DNA of 64,000 nucleotides from Capniomyces stellatus (lineage: Eukaryota > Kickxellomycota > Harpellomycetes > Harpellales > Legeriomycetaceae): the NCBI GenBank assembly GCA_001661515.1, contig LUVW01000033.1:62001-126000 (forward strand). Direction: 5' to 3'. Every line of letters starts with the position of its first letter. The first letter of the stretch is position 1. The position numbers and the translations under genes were made by a program. Below are positions 22,501 to 30,480 of the stretch, one piece after another. A model generated the notes under the pieces. It was given only the letters and a program-made list of their open reading frames with translations. It was not told the DNA's origin and searched no databases.

Positions 22501-23190
22501 CTTTCCTATCTTACAAACATCCACTAACCACAAGTGCCCCGACGACGTCCCCACCACCACAAACCGCCCCGAATTTTCAACATTCTTGCTCACCGGCAAA
22601 CTCACTATACTCGTAATCACCACATTATACTCCACCGCCCCTTTGCTCTTGTCGTACATGCTCTGCTCAACTTCAACGACCTTGTGAATCCCTACTATAC
22701 CCCCGCTTTCAATGTAGTTGCTATACACCATTTTCTTGTATCCATATGTCACGTACTTCCCCCCAATACAAACCGCCCGATCCTCCAGCAAATTCTCCGC
22801 TAAATTACTCGTCACATTCACATCTCCCACATCTCCCCTATCTATCTGCGTCCCATTGCCCTTCACCTTCACTTTTGCCTTTGCTTGCGATATCGGCTTT
22901 GGTCCCAGAATCGGTGGTCTCCTGTTCACCCCTACGTATTCTACTATTATCGTTTCCCCCTTTTTCTTATTCCCTGCTTCTTTTCCCAACATCCCTGCCC
23001 TCAATCCCTCGTTTGCTGTTTCTTCTATTTTCCTTGTATCTTCTCTTCGGTACTGTGCTGATACAGTTGGATACCGATTTTGTGAACCTCCCGTCATATC
23101 GCTCGCCCTAATTCCCCCCTCCCCTATTCCAACATCCCTCCGCTCCTCTATATTGCTATACCTATTATATCTATTTTCTCTTCCCTCCAT
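19561..23190 (-). CDS. Beta-propeller-like / inositol polyphosphate 5-phosphatase
   Basis: Single-exon, 1,209 residues. The N-terminal half (about 120-540) has repeated short strands ending in G-x-x-x-G-x-L-x-x-W/Y, as in a divergent WD40-like propeller. From about 560 the inositol-polyphosphate phosphatase catalytic domain follows, with L-S-W-N-V-G, F-M-L-Q-E-V, Y-G-N-K-G-A-V, N-S-H-L-S-A-G, G-D-L-N-F-R-L (about 837), P-A-W-C-D-R-I-L-F (about 940) and S-D-H-K-P-I (about 1123). All metal-binding and catalytic motifs are present, so it should remove the 5-phosphate of phosphoinositides such as PI(4,5)P2. Between the last two motifs lies an insertion of about 170 residues, rich in Pro/Ser/Asn/Gln with Q-Y and N-P-N-S repeats, where relatives usually have only a few tens of residues. 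Coding strand is G-rich at the 5' side and C-rich in the last kilobase. Confidence 0.93.
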   Translation of the reverse strand: MEGRENRYNRYSNIEERRDVGIGEGGIRASDMTGGSQNRYPTVSAQYRREDTRKIEETANEGLRAGMLGKEAGNKKKGETIIVEYVGVNRRPPILGPKPISQAKAKVKVKGNGTQIDRGDVGDVNVTSNLAENLLEDRAVCIGGKYVTYGYKKMVYSNYIESGGIVGIHKVVEVEQSMYDKSKGAVEYNVVITSIVSLPVSKNVENSGRFVVVGTSSGHLWLVDVCKIGKIYEVGQKHWNGGGIMRLMAGGVGEVWSVRVNGIMELYEFGEGGGVSESGLQNEVGVRVPNEPKIKTLLVIDEVERAKRNRRMRMVVANKYEVWVGVGNKLVVYNTKIGVNWRESLNVTRANVIKTFEMSSEDGQVTSIELGSLEGEFGSSSSNNSGNDSSNGTGVGTGAEMIWTGHEKGNLVCWDMKEKSRVCTVDVSCCLMKNEKVRLKESEKKERERKEKEEVSINTMGSVSRNALWIGMGSGFIVVLDISMVSEGRCSAVKKWKQSEEPVVDIMVDRWSILTERQCVQVVSVHEDNVICFWDGMLTYDWHYNMYRKTSELCSTYAQWNIKVLSWNVGATSSEAFGTAGTTDYDRAFLENWILGNTGWVDGGDGGGEDPPDMLVFMLQEVIDLESTKANAVALLRAFSVGKYTMQERSSKMGKSWQQSLLRATQRVYRNTSYGILQTQDLIGLYMCVVAKSSHLPRIHSTAVSTAKTGLGGMYGNKGAVSFRFLVDDTSVCLINSHLSAGQAASSIEDRVDDCNVITRNLRFGVVPNEMQRLELPVSTQALALAQTHGQTVGGLPGWVGESVGDLGNVTLDSFVDGGDGAMICDYSACVFAGDLNFRLVKIDQPNAIKLVKENKLSTLLKYDQLNYLLNPTNNVDSCAIDPTFDAFSAMRFSVPDKLVYSFPFQHFSESKIIFAPTYKFDVGTCFYDSSEKKRVPAWCDRILFRGGSLLPRRSPLSSTLSGTKPPPIPPSSNKPNISANLNHKLKPKPPPPSSFSKPHLFNSATSPASPFTQSSSTNSINKPAIPPKSLKPSLTFSQSQPQPQSQYQYQYQYQPHTLIPTSAPSSNPNSNPNSNPNSNPNYIPLDYGTASIPLSTPITSYDPQGQITTNTYTSYNSLFSDHKPISINLSIKIKTIDRPARQLTINSLIKSWQSSQLAKHLSHAKINWLIRLNPTTITPDSARNALVETGGVTLDAVNLLLSRLKVGN

Positions 23191-24671
23191 TTGTATACAT
23201 TTACATTTACCAAGCCGTGTAGAGTGAATCTGTGTTTTCCTTTACTCTAATAACTACTTTTACTTCCTTTTTTTACTTGTTTAACTGATTTCTTGTTGTG
23301 TTGCATTTATCCCTACTTTACTCTCATTTAATCAAATTCCCGCACTAATTTTGCTCTTTTATATATCTGTCACCTTTTTGTGCTTTATATGAAAGGTCGT
23401 GTTTTTTTTATTTTTAAAAAGGGCAATAATTTACGCTAACAAGCAATAGTTTAATAGACTTACAACTGAACTTCCAATACTTTTACTAGCTTTGTTTATC
23501 CCATTTAAATTACTCGAATTCAAATTTCAATAAAAATAAATAAATACTCGAATTCATCCATTTTTGGCTATTGATTTCTAATTTCGCGTCTAATATCTTT
23601 GTCTACTCCCCGCTTATTTTATTTACTAAAAACTTCATTAAATCCTTTCCCCAAACCCTAGTTGTTCTCTATTCATTTTTTGTAAATTACTGTTTTGCCC
23701 TAATAACCTGGTCCAATATATTCACGCATATTTCATTTCCATAATTACCCTTTTTTATTCTCTTTATTTCGCTGCAGAAATTATCAATGGCTTTTTGCGT
23801 TTTATTGGCACTTGAAACTATTTGTCAATCCGTTTGTTTTTATTTGTTTCTTTTTTTTTCCGCTGACTTTTTTAATCTTTGAATTGGGGTCTTGACATAG
23901 TACAAACAAACTTATTTTAAACAAGTGATAATGGGTTTTATCCAGGGCTTAACAGCTTCTTATTTTTTACCCACTGTCTATTTACAAAAAAAGTTCCTAC
24001 CTGAAACTCGATTAAGAAAAAATACCAATCGAATTCCATTTCAATTCACTGATTTGCTTATTCCCTTAGCTTTACCAATGCATTTTTCATCCATCTTTAC
24101 TCGACTTTTTACATAATTCAAACCTTCCTATCCCCCACCTATTTATAATTTCCCAATCCCTTTTTATTTATTTTTTGTTTCTCCAGAGCAACTTGCTATC
24201 CTTAAGCTCTTTCTGTCTTAAGCTCTTGCTTTAATCAAAACATGCCACACTCATACGACTAAACTCAGTAGTCAAATGCCTAATACTCGGCACTTTTTAT
24301 TTATTTTTATTGACGAAACTGATACATATTTATTTCAAAGATACTGGCCATAGTTGTAGGTTGACACAGATAAATACCTTACTACCCAAAATCTTGATAT
24401 ACAATAACAGCGATATTAATAGACTGATACTTTCTAGATTTAGTAATAGGTTTACAGGTTAATGTCAGTAATAAGGCTGTTACAAGCGCCATCGAGCTTG
24501 AGCGGCCAGGCTATTGTTTTTTTTTCTTGCTTTGTTTAATCCCAATTATTAATAATAAAATAAAACTGTAAAATCACTACATCAAGGCGCTAAATCCCTC
24601 ACCTCGGCACACACCATCTCCAAGTATGTGAAATGCACTGTAAAACCAAATAATAAAAACAAAAACCTCTA
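23191..24671. other. Spacer between 5-phosphatase and protease genes
   Basis: About 1.5 kb, pyrimidine-rich on the plus strand near the 5-phosphatase start. It should contain that gene's promoter and the 3' UTR of the protease. A LINE relic occupies 24418-24512. No gene is supportable. Confidence 0.5.
24418..24512 (-). mobile_element. Strongly diverged LINE relic
   Basis: On the minus strand this reads S-M-A-L-V-T-A-L-L-L-T-L-T-C-K-P-I-T-K-S-R-K-Y, which aligns with T-M-L-A-T-A-S-F-L-E-A-I-H-K-P-R-Y-L-I-L-S-R from the C-terminal part of the LINE protein at 30.7 kb. At DNA level, AAGGCTGTTACAAGCGCCAT resembles the corresponding stretch of the intact copy. Short and diverged, so it could be coincidence, but the relative order of matching blocks is right. 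Confidence 0.5.
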
Positions 24672-26363
24672 CTACTCAGATTTTGTTGCCTTTTTGAGGT
24701 AATATTTCTTAATTTTATCATTAAAGCCTTTAAGCAGTTTTTTCGAAGTCTCGAGTTTACGTGAGACAAGTTGATCCAAACTTTGTTCCTTGAAAGAAAC
24801 TTCCGTCTCTTCTGATATTTGAATACGGTATTGTTCAAATATATCTTCAAGCTTCTTTAAAAATACGGAACTAGTCCGTTCAGTCAAAATTCCCTGCAAA
24901 TAGTCTATATAATCTGACTCAACAACATCAATTTCCCCCACTAGCTTCTTTACGTCGATCCTTAATTTCCCATCTATTAAAGCGGATCTTTTGCTCAACT
25001 CATCTTTTATGTAATTTTTGATCATACCAGCCAAATCTATCTCTGTGCATACTTTGCATTTGTAGACTGGTGAATTTGGATCATCTAAACTAGCATTCAT
25101 AGTTTCTAGCACCCTATTCAAAATCACTTCAACGCCCTCTTTTTCGTCTTCCTTCTTCTTTATATCACCATTGATCGCCGCTATCGTCTTAATCACAATT
25201 ATAGTAGTCTCTCTAATTGCATCAAGTTTATAATAGTTTACTTCTGTAGTTAATACATTGTCAACAACGTTCTTTATATATACTTCTGAGGCTTCCAAGA
25301 ACCCTGCTACCGCCTGTTTGACAAGATCCTCGATAAACGCTTCTGCTTCCACAACCTGACGAATCTTATTATACTCCTCATCTATTCTTAAAATTTTGGA
25401 ATCCTTGGCCGCCTTCCACAAGTCATACTCATTTGGGTGTGTAAGAACGTCTTTTGGTTCGAGTTTTGCTTCTTCCAGAATCCAATCCATATGGTCTCTC
25501 AACTTTGTGTCTATGGTAACTTTTCGAGAGTATCCTGGTATATCATTCAAACCCGCGTTTTTAAACTCATCAGTAAAGCTTAGATCACCCCCAAACGAAA
25601 CCAACCCAACTATTGCATTTTCGTATTCGGGTAAGTACAGCGGCCCTCCCGAATCCCCGTCACTTGATGATCCACCTCCCTTATTGTAGCCAAACAACGC
25701 ACTGTGAGGTACATGTCTCTTAAATTTAAAGTACTTGAAAAAATCGCTTCTACTAATAAGACTCACATCCACCGCCTTCAATAGATTTCCTGCAACAGTT
25801 ATTTCATCCCTATAGGTATCCCCCCACCCAGCAACTTTGACTTTGTATGAGGAATCAACTTCATGATTGTAAATCTTGGCAAACTTTATTCCAAGATTAT
25901 GGAATTCCACGTCGTCGACTCGTATCAGCGCAATATCATACCCATACAAAACATCACTGTACTTGGGATGTGTTATGACTTTACTCGCTTTAAACTTCTT
26001 TGCTCCTCTCGCAAAACTGAACTTTGAATTGGCCGATATCTCAATTTCTAATTTATCCTTATCTTTTAGATACTTTTCAACACAGTGCGCAGCCGTAAGA
26101 ATGTAACTCTTTGAAATTATCGATCCTCCACAATCGTTTTTAGCAGGTTTGTGGCTGCCTTTTACCAAGTCGTGCAGAGAAACAATGTACGGCACCTCTT
26201 CTAACTCGATATCACCACCTCCTATGATCCTCGTGGGTCTGTTCAGTATTTTTTTCGAACCACCTCCTTGGCTCACAGGATCTAAATCCATATCTAAAAC
26301 CCAGGCTCCTGACACTGATGCCAATGAGTAACTGACTATAACGCTTACTGTGCTGACCTTCAT
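24672..26363 (-). CDS. Secreted chymotrypsin/trypsin-fold serine protease (S1) with helical C-terminal extension
   Basis: Single-exon, 563 residues. A signal peptide (about 1-20) is followed by a propeptide ending before R-I-I-G-G-G (about residue 46), then an S1 domain. The triad is complete: H93 in T-A-A-H-C, D143 in D-I-A-L-I and S238 in G-D-S-G-G-P. The residue six before the Ser, which sets S1-pocket preference, is Ser rather than the Asp of true trypsins, so trypsin-like specificity should not be assumed. After the protease domain (about residue 300, W-I-L-E-E-A-K-L) comes a roughly 260-residue Lys/Glu-rich, probably helical extension with one C-x-x-C (K-C-K-V-C). I know no named domain for it. 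The gene at 28111-29697 has the same architecture, so the two arose by duplication. Secretion and extracellular proteolysis are inferred. Confidence 0.92.
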   Translation of the reverse strand: MKVSTVSVIVSYSLASVSGAWVLDMDLDPVSQGGGSKKILNRPTRIIGGGDIELEEVPYIVSLHDLVKGSHKPAKNDCGGSIISKSYILTAAHCVEKYLKDKDKLEIEISANSKFSFARGAKKFKASKVITHPKYSDVLYGYDIALIRVDDVEFHNLGIKFAKIYNHEVDSSYKVKVAGWGDTYRDEITVAGNLLKAVDVSLISRSDFFKYFKFKRHVPHSALFGYNKGGGSSSDGDSGGPLYLPEYENAIVGLVSFGGDLSFTDEFKNAGLNDIPGYSRKVTIDTKLRDHMDWILEEAKLEPKDVLTHPNEYDLWKAAKDSKILRIDEEYNKIRQVVEAEAFIEDLVKQAVAGFLEASEVYIKNVVDNVLTTEVNYYKLDAIRETTIIVIKTIAAINGDIKKKEDEKEGVEVILNRVLETMNASLDDPNSPVYKCKVCTEIDLAGMIKNYIKDELSKRSALIDGKLRIDVKKLVGEIDVVESDYIDYLQGILTERTSSVFLKKLEDIFEQYRIQISEETEVSFKEQSLDQLVSRKLETSKKLLKGFNDKIKKYYLKKATKSE

Positions 26364-26544
26364 GGCTGATAATATTGGTTTACTGTTCGCTGTTTGCTGT
26401 TTGCTGATAATACTACTCGAGATTGATTTAGAATTGAGGAAATAAAAATAGTGATTTCCACTCGGTATTTATACAAATATACCACAAGCCAAGGTTACAA
26501 GAGTCAGATCCAATTTTACTTTCATTTTTAACTCTACAAAACAC

Positions 26545-26688
26545 ACTCAATACTCAATACTCTATACTCTATACTCTATATTCTATACTCTATATTCTAT
26601 ATTCTATACTCTATATTCTATATTCTATACTCTATATTCTATACTCTATACTCTATACTCTATACTCTATACTCTATACTCTATACTC
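26545..26688. repeat. 7-bp tandem repeat, unit ACTCTAT/ATTCTAT
   Basis: About 20 consecutive copies of a heptamer, starting with two ACTCAAT variants and then mixing ACTCTAT and ATTCTAT. It lies about 180 bp upstream of the first protease start, so it may fall in or next to its promoter. Confidence 0.95.
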
Positions 26689-27389
26689 CTGTTTTTGTCT
26701 TTTCTGCAATGCAAACACACTTTTCGGCTATTATTCTCTTATTGTTGTTTGTAAAGGTCATGTCTTTCTAGAATACTTGACCATCTCACTTGTAATGCTA
26801 CATGCTGCTGTATGGTTGCTGATAGGAGAGAAATAGCATCATCAGGTGTGATATATATCTGATTTCCTTGCTTTCAGAATTCTTTACTATTTTCATAGTA
26901 TTAACCCTGAAGTTTAGCCGTTCAACTCGCCAATAGCTGGTGGTCTAAACATTGTTATGCTCTTTTGTGTATAGCTGTGGTTTTCTGTTTTTCTGTCTGT
27001 TTCATGCTGGGTTGAACTGTTTTATATTGAACCAGTCTGATTTCCACGATTTCCTTGTGTTTATAAACAACACTTTAACATTTTGAAATCGGCTTGATTG
27101 TAAATGGTACAATGCATCATTATTTACTTTCAGTACTATATATTGCATTTTTTATGGGCGGAATTGACGAAATATTTTTAAAGGTGTTGATAACAGCTGC
27201 AGGCTGGCACAGGTACATGCTTTTATTCCCAACATTTTGCCCCATAATACCTGCAATGTTAATAGGCTCAAAAATATATTTATTATTATTCTATTACTTT
27301 TTGTCCCGCTACAGATAAACATGTCTTGATGACTTTGGGTCATAGGGACCGTTTATTTACCAACATCTCCCAGTTTTAGCAATCAGGTT

Positions 27390-27800
27390 GTGCGTGTTAA
27401 AGTCAGGAGTGAGGCTGCTGAAAGCGTTATTGAGACCAAATACTCGGGTTCTTTTTTTGGATGACAGAGACTTTCATCTTTAGTCCCTCCCCCCCCCTCA
27501 AGTAACTTTCCTAACAGCTTTTTTCGGGCTGAAATGTAAACAAAGTCAGAATTTGATGAGCTCTGGTAAAAGTTGACATAAATAGATTCATTTAGGGTGA
27601 TTTCTCTAGCATCTTCCCACTTGCAATAGTCAAGTAGAATGTGCTATATTGTTTTTGGATGTCTCTTATTGTACATTGGGCAGTATTCTTTGTACTTGGT
27701 GTTTATAAAGCGGCTGTTTGCTAGTCTTTCTGAGTTCGAAACACATCCGATTCTTATTTTTCTTATTTCTTTGATTCCTTCTGAAGATAGTCAGGTGTAT
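27390..27800 (-). mobile_element. Degenerate LINE relic spanning the zinc-knuckle region
   Basis: Read on the minus strand, 27590-27780 gives I-R-K-I-R-I-G...S-E-R-L-A...C-P-M-Y...P-K-T-I-stop-H-I-L-L-D-Y-C-K-W, aligning with the LINE protein near 31.0 kb (L-A-R-I-R-I-G...C-P-H-C-G...P-E-T-I-E-H-L-L-L-D-C-S-R-W). The second Cys of the C-x-x-C has become Tyr and there is an in-frame stop. Nearer 27400-27530, L-L-G-K-L-L and S-A-A-S-L-L match L-V-G-K-L-L and A-T-A-S-F-L of the intact copy. Clearly dead and older than the copies at 3.4 and 30.5 kb. Confidence 0.8.
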
Positions 27801-28110
27801 TAAAAGTATCCTAGCATGTATGCTTGATAATAGAAAAGTGGTGACATATAAAACCACAGCCAAATTCTGAGTGGCAAAGAGAGGAATGGTGTTGGTTGAT
27901 TATTGTCTTGTTGCAATATGAAATATATTTTTAACAGTTGAATAAAACGCCAAAAATGATATTAAAGGCTAGATTAAGAATTAGAGTAAGAACTAGTGTA
28001 GTCGTGAATAATGATTGATTGTAGCGAGATATGACCAATTGTAGCCAAGAATCGACTTATAAAACCAGAAAATCTGCTAGCTACTTTTTGGAAACTAGAT
28101 GAAGTCCAGG

Positions 28111-29697
28111 CTACTTCATCTTAAAGTACAGTTGTAGCGCACTTTTGAGACGCTTTATCTGGCCCTTTAGACTTTTTTTGACTGCTTTACTTTCCTCGGC
28201 GTACAATTCGGTCTTTTCAATAGCGAATTTGTTAAACATAGCTTGAAAAGTTGATCCATTAAGTATTTCTGAAGTCTTGGATGGCTGAGTTGGGGATTCC
28301 AGGTACTTCAAACTGGCTTCACGCACCTTGGCTTTGGTTTTCCCGGTTTCAAAGTTATGTATATCATTTATGATTTGAAAGCCGTATATTTTGCTCAGGC
28401 TAAGCATATCTTTCGCTGTTTTCTCGGCTAAATTTTTGGATTCTATTACAGCGTCATATACAAAACGGTTTGCCAATTGGTCGTTGGAAGGCATGTTACG
28501 CTTGATAACCAAACTAATATTTAGTTTGTCAAACCTTTCTTTATATTCTGCGCTAATGGTGCCGTCTTTGTCATAATTTATTGTTTTTGATGGTTCCAGT
28601 TCTTTAATCAAAAGCTTCAACTCGTGCTTTACTTCACCTTTGCTTTGCTCAATCACTCCAAGTACAAGCTTATCCATATTTTTCTTAGCATCTTTGACCT
28701 TGTTATCCAGATCTTCTTGTAATTTATCCATGATATTTTTTTTGATTTCACTTTCCTCTTCATCTCTTCCGGCCTGCATTGCGCTCCATTGTTTATATTC
28801 ATCGACATGGCTTAGCAAATTGTGCTCACTCAGTTTAGTTTCTTTAAGAATCCAGCCAATGAACCAGATCAAATGAACATCCATTCTCAAGTCTACCTTA
28901 ATTCTTGGCGGTTTCTTAAATCCAACAATATTTTCATCATTGGGAGTAATAAACGTACTTTGTGAAACAATTCCAACTATAGCATTTTTATCTGATGGCG
29001 AGTATATTGGCCCGCCAGGGTCACCATATGCAAAACCAACACTATCTTTGCTGTACGAAAATAAAACGTTGTTCATGAAATAATATTCTTCAACAATAGA
29101 CTGTTTAACTTTGATCCCATCCAGTATATCACATTCACGAGCTTCTAATTTAAAGGGCTCATGGATGTCTATATCCGTATCAACGCCCCCCCAACAAGCA
29201 GTTTTGGCAGCGAGGGGAAAACTAATCTCCTTGCTGTAGAGTTTGGCTGGTTCCATTTCGAGTTTTTTAGAGTCTTCGGCATCGATCTTCAGCAAAGCAA
29301 GATCATTAAAACAGTTAAAATTATCGTACATGGGATGAATTATAATCATGCTTATTTTATATCCTTTGCTTTTTTCATTTATCCTGGTGTTAGTGTTTGC
29401 AGTGAATCTTATTTGTCCAGCCAACATGTTTAATGCAGTATCTCTCACGCAATGAGCAGCGGTGAGAATATATTCATGTGAGATTATCGATCCTCCACAG
29501 TAGTTATAATCATTTTCCTTTCCAGGTATTTCAGGGATCCTTATTGTTACAACGTATGGCAGATCAGTTATGGGTATAGGTCCGTCGCCGATAACTCTCT
29601 TGTGCAATGTCATATTTACGCCAGGATTCTCAGCAACGCCTGGCGTCTGGCTTGGAAAAGCAATTATCAATCCCAAGTTCAGTATAATGATTTTCAT
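28111..29697 (-). CDS. Secreted S1-family pseudoprotease with helical C-terminal extension
   Basis: Single-exon, 528 residues; signal peptide about 1-22, then R-V-I-G-D-G where the S1 domain starts. H82 (T-A-A-H-C) and D132 (N-D-L-A-L-L) are conserved, but the active-site motif reads G-D-P-G-G-P: the codon at 29017-29019 is CCT (Pro227) where the neighbour has Ser. No other nearby Ser can substitute, so hydrolysis is not expected. The frame is otherwise intact and the domain well preserved, so this looks like a selected pseudoenzyme and not a decaying pseudogene. After W-I-L-K-E-T-K-L (about residue 285) comes a Lys/Glu-rich helical tail of about 240 residues, sharing its first 25 residues or so and its basic end with the paralogue at 24672-26363. 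A decoy, inhibitor or cofactor role is inference by analogy with arthropod serine-protease homologues. Confidence 0.9.
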   Translation of the reverse strand: MKIIILNLGLIIAFPSQTPGVAENPGVNMTLHKRVIGDGPIPITDLPYVVTIRIPEIPGKENDYNYCGGSIISHEYILTAAHCVRDTALNMLAGQIRFTANTNTRINEKSKGYKISMIIIHPMYDNFNCFNDLALLKIDAEDSKKLEMEPAKLYSKEISFPLAAKTACWGGVDTDIDIHEPFKLEARECDILDGIKVKQSIVEEYYFMNNVLFSYSKDSVGFAYGDPGGPIYSPSDKNAIVGIVSQSTFITPNDENIVGFKKPPRIKVDLRMDVHLIWFIGWILKETKLSEHNLLSHVDEYKQWSAMQAGRDEEESEIKKNIMDKLQEDLDNKVKDAKKNMDKLVLGVIEQSKGEVKHELKLLIKELEPSKTINYDKDGTISAEYKERFDKLNISLVIKRNMPSNDQLANRFVYDAVIESKNLAEKTAKDMLSLSKIYGFQIINDIHNFETGKTKAKVREASLKYLESPTQPSKTSEILNGSTFQAMFNKFAIEKTELYAEESKAVKKSLKGQIKRLKSALQLYFKMK

Positions 29698-30008
29698 AGT
29701 TGGCTTGCTTTTATTTTGTTTGATATTTTTGTTTGTATTGTTATTTGTGTTATTGTTGTTGATTTGTTGTTTAGGAGTGTTCCAGAGAAATATTTTTAAG
29801 GGAATTTTGAATTTTCTCGGTTTGGTACATGTCTATTTATACCGAATATAAAGTGTGATTGTTCAGATATGTACAGTTTAGAAAATATAGACTGAATGAT
29901 GTTTAGCTTTCGGTAACACTTTATAAAGCTGATCAGGTGTTTACAAGTGTAGACATCGTCACCATGGCAATATCAAGAATAATATAATAAGCCAAAACCG
30001 GCCATTGA

Positions 30009-30102
30009 ACCCACCCAACAACTGCCCCCAACAATTGCCCCCAAACAATTTCCCCAAACAATTGCTCCACCCAACAGTTGACCCCAACATTTGACCCCAA
30101 AC
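30009..30102. repeat. Degenerate C-rich tandem repeat around CAATTG cores
   Basis: Six or seven imperfect copies of a 13-16-bp unit of the form CAACAATTGCCCCCAA, lying about 300 bp upstream of the pseudoprotease start. The CAATTG core is palindromic and the minus strand carries regularly spaced G runs. It could be a binding-site cluster or only a decaying minisatellite. Confidence 0.75.
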
Positions 30103-30480
30103 ATAACTTTAGTGACCTGTTGGGCAGTTGGTGTTAGTTGAGCGCAAAGTGTATGCTATAAATCCACTTTGTTTTTGAATTGTAGATGGATTCAACTTAA
30201 TTCTAGTCACAGGCACATGGATATAATATAACATAATGTGGATGACGAGGACGTAGCGACGTATTCTCGAGTTTAGCGGATTTCTCAGAATAGTCCCGAC
30301 ATGTCAACTAGGAATTCAAATTCTTTACTAATTTGGCACGTTTAAATGGTTATTTTGAATAGACGTGTTTTTGTTGATCCATAATTTTGCCATTGTCTGA
30401 TTTTTCTTTTTGGAAAGACATCGAATATATCATATTACCGACTCTTTAGTCTGTGAGGGGGTGGTGGTGAGGTTCGCCTT

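Noticed and set aside
28111..29697. The pseudoprotease as a decayed pseudogene
   Set aside because: 528 codons without a stop or frameshift, intact signal peptide, His and Asp kept and the tail preserved; a single substitution is not enough to call it a pseudogene.
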